DNA from: Mycolicibacterium alvei
GTDB taxonomy: Bacteria > Actinomycetota > Actinomycetes > Mycobacteriales > Mycobacteriaceae
Assembly (NCBI RefSeq): GCF_010727325.1
Contig: NZ_AP022565.1
Location: 5,394,001 to 5,458,000 of the forward strand
DNA length: 64,000 nucleotides
Reading direction: 5' to 3'
Position numbers and translations under genes: made by a program. The notes under the pieces were generated by a model. It was not told the origin of the DNA. It saw only the letters and a program-made list of their open reading frames with translations, and did no database searches. Positions 59,488 through 64,000 of the stretch are shown in pieces (within the stretch, counting starts at the first letter, position 1; each line of letters begins with the position of its first letter).

Positions 59488-60738
59488 GTGAGCGAGTCTA
59501 CGAGCGAACCGTCAAGCACAGCGGCGGAATCCTCTTTGCCCCTGGCCGGGGTCACCGTCATCGCGATGGAGCAGGCGGTCTCGGCGCCGATGTGTACCCG
59601 GGTGCTCGCCGACTTCGGCGCCCGGGTGATCAAGATCGAGAACCCCAAGGGGGGAGACTTCGCCCGCGATTACGACGACGTCGTGCTCGGGCAGGCGGCC
59701 CACTTCGTGTGGGCTAACCGGGGCAAGGAATCGATCACCCTCAACCTGAAGTCGCCCGAGGGCATGGAGGTACTGCACCGGTTGCTCGACGGTGCCGACG
59801 CCTTCGTGTCCAACCTCGCTCCCGGCGCCACCGCGCGCCTGGGGCTGGGGCCCGAGGACCTCAAGGTGCGTCATCCGCAGGTGATCCCGGTGGAGATCGA
59901 CGGTTACGGCCCCGGCGGGCCGCTGTCGCACAAGCGTGCCTATGACCTGCTGGTGCAGGCCGAGTCCGGATCGTGCGCGTCGACCGGGTACGCCGGGATG
60001 CCGGCGAAACCCGGTGCGGCGGTTGCCGATATCACCACGGGTCTCTATTCGGCGCTCTCCATCATGGCGCTGCTGGTCGGCCGGGCGCGCGGCGGTGATG
60101 CCGGCGCCGCACCGGCCGTGGCGGTCAGCCTGTTCGACACCATGACCGACATCATGGGCTACCAGTTGGCCTACACCCAGCACTCCGGGATCGACCAGAC
60201 TCCGCTGGGGATGAGCTCACCGGCGGTGGCACCCTACGGTGCCTTCGACACCCGCGACGGGCAGACGGTGGTGCTGGGCACCACCAACGACCGGGAATGG
60301 CAGCGCTTGGCCCGCGAGATCATCGAGCGGCCCGATCTCGCTGACGATCCGCGCTTCGCCACCAACTCCGATCGCTGCGCGCACCGGGACGAACTGAACA
60401 AGGCCATCGAATCATGGTGTGCTCAACATGATCTCGATGATATTCAGCGGACCGCGGACGACGCCGGCATCGGCAATTCGCGGTACAACCTGCCCAGCGA
60501 GGTCATCGCGCATCCGCACCTGCAGGCGCGGGACCGCTGGCGGCAGGTCCCCACCCCCAACGGGGACATCTCCGCCCTGTTGCCTCCACCGGTCATCAGC
60601 GGCATGGAGTTGGGCATGGGTGCGGTGCCGGGGCTCGGCGAGCACACCGATGCCATCCTGACCGGGATCGGCCTGGGTGCCCAGGAGATCGACGCCCTCC
60701 GCGAGCAGGGTGCCGTCGGCCCTGCCTACCAGTCGTAA
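59488..60738 (+). CDS. Family III CoA-transferase
   Basis: A 416-residue CaiB/BaiF protein with the full pattern: PLAGVTVIAMEQAVSAPMCTR, ADFGARVIKIENPKGGD, NRGKESITLNL, GYGPGGPLSHKRAYDLLVQAE (catalytic Asp in AYDLLVQA, about residue 155) and VSLFDTMTDIMGYQ. It would attach CoA to a carboxylic-acid intermediate. The GTG at 59488 has a weak ribosome binding site and may be coupled to the SDR stop five bases earlier. Confidence 0.9.
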   Translation: MSESTSEPSSTAAESSLPLAGVTVIAMEQAVSAPMCTRVLADFGARVIKIENPKGGDFARDYDDVVLGQAAHFVWANRGKESITLNLKSPEGMEVLHRLLDGADAFVSNLAPGATARLGLGPEDLKVRHPQVIPVEIDGYGPGGPLSHKRAYDLLVQAESGSCASTGYAGMPAKPGAAVADITTGLYSALSIMALLVGRARGGDAGAAPAVAVSLFDTMTDIMGYQLAYTQHSGIDQTPLGMSSPAVAPYGAFDTRDGQTVVLGTTNDREWQRLAREIIERPDLADDPRFATNSDRCAHRDELNKAIESWCAQHDLDDIQRTADDAGIGNSRYNLPSEVIAHPHLQARDRWRQVPTPNGDISALLPPPVISGMELGMGAVPGLGEHTDAILTGIGLGAQEIDALREQGAVGPAYQS

Positions 60739-60758
60739 TCATCAGAACGGAGAATCCC

Positions 60759-61916
60759 ATGCGCGAAACCGTCATCGTCGAGGCCGTCCGTACCCCGGTC
60801 GGCAAGCGCAACGGCGGCCTGTCCGGGTTCCACGCCGCCGACCTGTCCGCCCTCGTGCTCAATGCGCTGGTGGAGCGGGCGGGTATCAGCCCCGACATCA
60901 TCGACGACGTGATCTGGGGCTGCGTCTCGCAGGTCGGCGACCAATCCAGCAACATCGGCCGGTACTCGGTGCTGGCCGCGGGTTGGCCCGAACACATTCC
61001 GGGCACCACCGTCAACCGGGCCTGCGGATCCAGCCAGCAGGCACTGGATTTCGCAGTCCAGGCCGTGATGTCGGGCCAGCAGGACGTCGTCGTCGCCGGC
61101 GGGGTCGAGGTGATGAGCAAGGTGCCGCTGGGAGCGGCCCGGGCCACCGGTCAACCGTACGGGCCGAAAGTATTTCAGCGGTACCAGGATTTCTCGTTCA
61201 ATCAGGGCATCTCGGCCGAGATGATCTCGCAGAAGTGGGGTTTCAGTCGGACTCAGCTGGACGAATACTCCGTTGCCTCGCACGAGCGGGCCGCCGCGGC
61301 CCAGGACCGCGGTGCCTTCGAGAACCAGATGATCACCGTGTTTCCCGACCCGGCAGATCAGCTGGACCCGGTCGTCGCCGACGAAGGAGTGCGTCGAGGT
61401 ACGACGGTGGAGAAACTGGCCGGCCTCAAGCCCGCCTTCGCCGACGACGGTGTCATCCACGCCGGAAACTCCTCACAGATCTCCGACGGTGCCGCGGCCC
61501 TGCTGGTGATGACGGCCGAAGCTGCTGTGGCGATGGGTCTTTCGCCGATCGCGCGGTACCGTGCGGGCACGGTGACCGGAGCCGATCCGGTGCTGATGCT
61601 GACCGGACCCATCCCGGCCACCGAGAAGGTGTTGCACAAGGCCGGTGTGCGCCTTGGCGAGGTCGGGGTGTTCGAGGTGAACGAGGCGTTCGCCCCGGTG
61701 CCACTGGCCTGGCTGGCCGAGACCGGCGCCGACGAGGCCAAGCTGAACCCGCTCGGCGGCGCCATCGCTTTGGGGCACCCGCTCGGAGCGTCGGGCGCGG
61801 TGCTGATGACTCGAATGATCAATCATATGCGCGACAACGGAATCCGTTACGGCTTGCAGACCATGTGTGAGGGTGGCGGTACCGCCAACGCCACGCTGGT
61901 CGAGCTCATCGACTGA
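60759..61916 (+). CDS. Thiolase (acetyl-CoA acyltransferase)
   Basis: A 385-residue thiolase. The nucleophilic Cys is in VNRACGSSQQA (about residue 90), the His in NEAFAPVPLAWL (about 308), the late block is GHPLGASGAVLM, and the second Cys is in TMCEGGGTAN. It should cleave a 3-ketoacyl-CoA to acetyl-CoA or a similar unit. The ATG at 60759 has ACGGAG upstream. It sits between the CoA-transferase and an acyl-CoA dehydrogenase. Confidence 0.93.
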   Translation: MRETVIVEAVRTPVGKRNGGLSGFHAADLSALVLNALVERAGISPDIIDDVIWGCVSQVGDQSSNIGRYSVLAAGWPEHIPGTTVNRACGSSQQALDFAVQAVMSGQQDVVVAGGVEVMSKVPLGAARATGQPYGPKVFQRYQDFSFNQGISAEMISQKWGFSRTQLDEYSVASHERAAAAQDRGAFENQMITVFPDPADQLDPVVADEGVRRGTTVEKLAGLKPAFADDGVIHAGNSSQISDGAAALLVMTAEAAVAMGLSPIARYRAGTVTGADPVLMLTGPIPATEKVLHKAGVRLGEVGVFEVNEAFAPVPLAWLAETGADEAKLNPLGGAIALGHPLGASGAVLMTRMINHMRDNGIRYGLQTMCEGGGTANATLVELID

Positions 61917-61931
61917 CATCAGGGAGAAGTA

Positions 61932-63080
61932 GTGCAACGCAATCTGTTCACCGAGGACCACGAGGCTTTCCGCGCGCTCGCCCGCGATTTCATCGAAAAG
62001 GAAGTCGTCCCCGCCTATCCCGAGTGGGAGAAGGGCGGACGCATGCCTCGTGACGTCTTCAAGCAGTTGGGTGAACTCGGCATGCTCGGGATGGCGATCC
62101 CCGAGGAGTACGGCGGCGCCGGTATCGACGACTACCGCTACAACGTGGTGCTGCAAGAGGAAGCGGCCCGCGCGCTGGTGACGTTGTCGACGGTGCGGAC
62201 CCAGCTCGAGGTGATCCTGCCCTACTTCCTGCACTACGCGAACGACGAGCAGCGGCAGCGCTGGTTCCCCGGGCTGGCCGCGGGCACCTTGCTGACCGCG
62301 GTCGCGATGACCGAGCCGGGGACCGGATCGGATCTGGCCGGCATGCGTACCAGCGCGGTGCGTGACGGTGACGAGTACGTGCTCAACGGCGCCAAGACGT
62401 TCATCACCGGTGGCATCCAGGCTGATCTGGTGGTCGTTGTGGCGCGGACGTCCACCGACCCGGAAAACCGCCGCAAGGGGCTGACCCTGCTGGTCGTCGA
62501 GGACGGCATGGCGGGTTTCGAGCGGGGCCGCGAGCTGGAGAAGATGGGCTGCAAGGTGCAGGACACCGCGGAGCTGTCGTTCACCGATGTCCGGGTTCCG
62601 GTGGCCAACGTGCTGGGGGTCGAGGGGGAGGCGTTCAGCTATCTCGGCCACAACCTCGCCCAGGAGCGGCTGACCGTGGCGGTGGGTTCGGTGGCTCAGG
62701 CCCGCTCGGCGATCGCCGCGGCGATCGCCTATACGAAGGACCGGAAGGCGTTCGGCCAGCCGGTGGCTTCATTCCAGAACACCAAGTTCGAGATGGCGGC
62801 GTGCTCGACCGAGGTCGAGGCGGCCCAGGCAATGCTCGACCGGGCGGTGGCCCTGCACGTCGACGGCGAGCTGTCCGGTGCCGATGCGGCCCGGGTGAAA
62901 CTGTTCTGCACGGAGATGCAGGCGCGGGTGATCGATCGTTGCCTGCAGCTCTTCGGCGGGTACGGCTACATGATGGAGTACCCCATCGCCCGGCTCTACA
63001 CGGATGCCCGGGTGGCCCGGATCTATGCCGGGACCAGCGAGGTCATGAAGGTGATCATCGCCAAGTCGCTGGGGCTCTGA
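61932..63080 (+). CDS. Acyl-CoA dehydrogenase
   Basis: A 382-residue enzyme with AMTEPGTGSDLAGM (about residue 122), NGAKTFITGGIQADLVVVVART, and the end IYAGTSEVMKVIIAKSLGL. The AGT in place of the usual EGT suggests that the catalytic base lies elsewhere, as in isovaleryl-CoA-type dehydrogenases. The GTG at 61932 has GGGAGAAG upstream. It is the last enzyme gene of the operon. Confidence 0.9.
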   Translation: MQRNLFTEDHEAFRALARDFIEKEVVPAYPEWEKGGRMPRDVFKQLGELGMLGMAIPEEYGGAGIDDYRYNVVLQEEAARALVTLSTVRTQLEVILPYFLHYANDEQRQRWFPGLAAGTLLTAVAMTEPGTGSDLAGMRTSAVRDGDEYVLNGAKTFITGGIQADLVVVVARTSTDPENRRKGLTLLVVEDGMAGFERGRELEKMGCKVQDTAELSFTDVRVPVANVLGVEGEAFSYLGHNLAQERLTVAVGSVAQARSAIAAAIAYTKDRKAFGQPVASFQNTKFEMAACSTEVEAAQAMLDRAVALHVDGELSGADAARVKLFCTEMQARVIDRCLQLFGGYGYMMEYPIARLYTDARVARIYAGTSEVMKVIIAKSLGL

Positions 63081-63145
63081 CCGGGCCTACCCGGCGGTTG
63101 TGACGGCCGCCGGAAACTTCTTTTCCTGAGACGCTTGTCACAGCG

Positions 63146-63185
63146 GTCAAACCAACCTACTGTGTGTTCACTAGGTTGGTTTGAC
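63146..63185. promoter_or_regulatory. 40-bp operator: GTCAAACCAACCTA and its exact reverse complement
   Basis: Perfect 14-bp arms at 63146-63159 and 63172-63185 are separated by 12 bp, ending 12 bp before the TetR gene start. It has the form of a TetR auto-operator and may overlap the promoter. Confidence 0.8.
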
Positions 63186-63196
63186 GAAGGAGTTCG

Positions 63197-63850
63197 GTGG
63201 CTTCAGCGGAAAGTGTGCAGGGGCAGTCTCAGGGCGCGAGGCCCTATGCGACGCTTCTGGCCAAAGGGGAAGACCGCAGGCAGCGGATACTTTCTGTGGC
63301 TGAGAGGCTGCTGGCCCGCAATGGGTGGCGTAACACGTCGCTGGCTCAGATCGCCAGGGAAGCCGGTGTCACGTCCGCGGGCCTACTCCACCATTTCGAG
63401 TCCAAGGAGCAACTGCTCAACGCGGTGCTCGATGCGCGCGATCTCGACGACGACACCCACGCGGACCGGTCCGGGAACCTCGCCGACGAGATCAAGCGGG
63501 TAGCCGAACGGTTCGTCCGCGCGCCGGAGATGGTCGGCACCTTCACTGTCCTGCTGGTGGAGAACATCCAGCCCGATGCCCCGCTGCACGATCGTTTGCT
63601 CAAACGGCAGCAGGCTGCGCGCGACATCGTCGCCGACATCATCACTCGCGGTCAGCTCAGCGGTCGCTACCGCACCGACATCGACGCGGCCACCAAGGCC
63701 GTGGAAATCCTGGCATTCATCAATGGAATGGAGACCTCATGGCTACTCGATCCCTCGCTCCCGTTGACGGACGTGTTCAAGAGCTACGCCGAAATGCTGG
63801 GACGGGAGATCGAGCGACCGGGCGGCCGCAACGGGGCGGCCGACCAGTGA
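63197..63850 (+). CDS. TetR-family transcriptional regulator
   Basis: A 217-residue TetR protein. The HTH is NTSLAQIAREAGVTSAGLLHHF (about residues 45-66) with ESKEQLLNAVL after it, a combination typical of actinobacterial TetR proteins that sense acyl or steroid ligands. The GTG at 63197 has AAGGAG upstream. It probably represses itself through the 40-bp operator, and perhaps the genes that follow. Confidence 0.87.
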   Translation: MASAESVQGQSQGARPYATLLAKGEDRRQRILSVAERLLARNGWRNTSLAQIAREAGVTSAGLLHHFESKEQLLNAVLDARDLDDDTHADRSGNLADEIKRVAERFVRAPEMVGTFTVLLVENIQPDAPLHDRLLKRQQAARDIVADIITRGQLSGRYRTDIDAATKAVEILAFINGMETSWLLDPSLPLTDVFKSYAEMLGREIERPGGRNGAADQ

Positions 63851-63864
63851 GATTGGAGGACGAC

Positions 63865-64000
63865 ATGCGGTATCGACTCGATGTGGTCGCGCCCTGCGTA
63901 GTTGACGCGGTCCGGTTCGCCGGTGGCTGGCTGGTCGACCGGGTGATGGCCGGTTGGGATGTCACGGTGCTGATCGGCGCCGACGAGGACGTCCGGCCGC
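63865..64000 (+). CDS. Uncharacterised protein, 3' end outside window
   Basis: A frame begins at ATG 63865 (GGAGG five bases upstream) and runs off the window: MRYRLDVVAPCVVDAVRFAG then GWLVDRVMAGWDVTVLIGAD. It is co-directional with the TetR gene, 14 bp after its stop. I do not recognise the family; the visible 45 residues show no signal peptide. Confidence 0.6.
   Translation, partial: MRYRLDVVAPCVVDAVRFAGGWLVDRVMAGWDVTVLIGADEDVRP

Overview
The window comes from a high-GC mycobacterium, most likely a fast-growing Mycolicibacterium-type species. The signs are a complete yrbE-mce operon, a mycofactocin-type short-chain dehydrogenase, a chromosomal-type rifampin ADP-ribosyltransferase (arr), a GjpA-like porin protein, many GTG starts and ATGA/GTGA gene overlaps, and several TetR regulators beside lipid-type catabolic genes.

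Outer arms (1-7590 and 50111-64000). These two pieces look like one catabolic locus that has been split. The left arm has a family III CoA-transferase (cut by the window edge), a phosphotransferase-fold protein, two SDRs, a TetR regulator, an enoyl-CoA hydratase-type enzyme and a membrane adenylate cyclase. The right arm has a paired acyl-CoA dehydrogenase, a SnoaL-like protein, an amidohydrolase, a Rieske oxygenase with a small partner protein, a carboxymuconolactone-decarboxylase-like protein, a second amidohydrolase, two more acyl-CoA dehydrogenases, an SDR, a CoA-transferase, a thiolase and a TetR. Together they suggest CoA-ester beta-oxidation plus ring oxygenation of an unknown cyclic substrate. 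A 15-bp dyad (GAGAAY-N3-RTTCTC) occurs in promoter regions of both arms, which ties them to one regulon.

Inserted segment (7591-50110, 42.5 kb). It is bounded by two inverted copies of an IS4-family element with 18-bp terminal repeats. The outermost flanks are an identical 10-bp direct repeat, CCCCTAGCGC, at 7581-7590 and 50111-50120. Both outer ends are the same IS end. This is the structure expected if the whole segment transposed as a compound transposon into the gap between two convergent genes. Both transposase genes carry single-base homopolymer deletions that differ between copies and may be sequence errors.

Cargo, left to right: lycopene cyclase; secreted beta-propeller protein; arr; quinone-oxidoreductase-like enzyme; a small protein of unknown family, a GMC flavoenzyme and an AhpD-like protein, with a divergent TetR; a second GMC flavoenzyme coupled to yrbEA-yrbEB-mceABCDEF, a Mce-associated protein and a secreted MPT64/RsiV-like protein; two more AhpD-like proteins, a second small protein, TetR and rhodanese; another TetR facing a third small protein and a Coq4-family protein; gluconate permease, gluconokinase and GntR regulator; GjpA-like protein; CPBP protease-like protein with a two-component system; thioredoxin; two small proteins; TetR facing an FAD monooxygenase and MFS exporter; a cupin; and a lutC gene cut by the right IS copy.

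The most notable cargo is the lipid-import (Mce) operon with its oxidase-like and AhpD-like satellites. GMC enzymes, AhpD-like proteins and the small unknown protein each occur two or three times, which suggests one import-and-oxidation system for a sterol-like or other hydrophobic substrate. That function is inferred from families and neighbours only.
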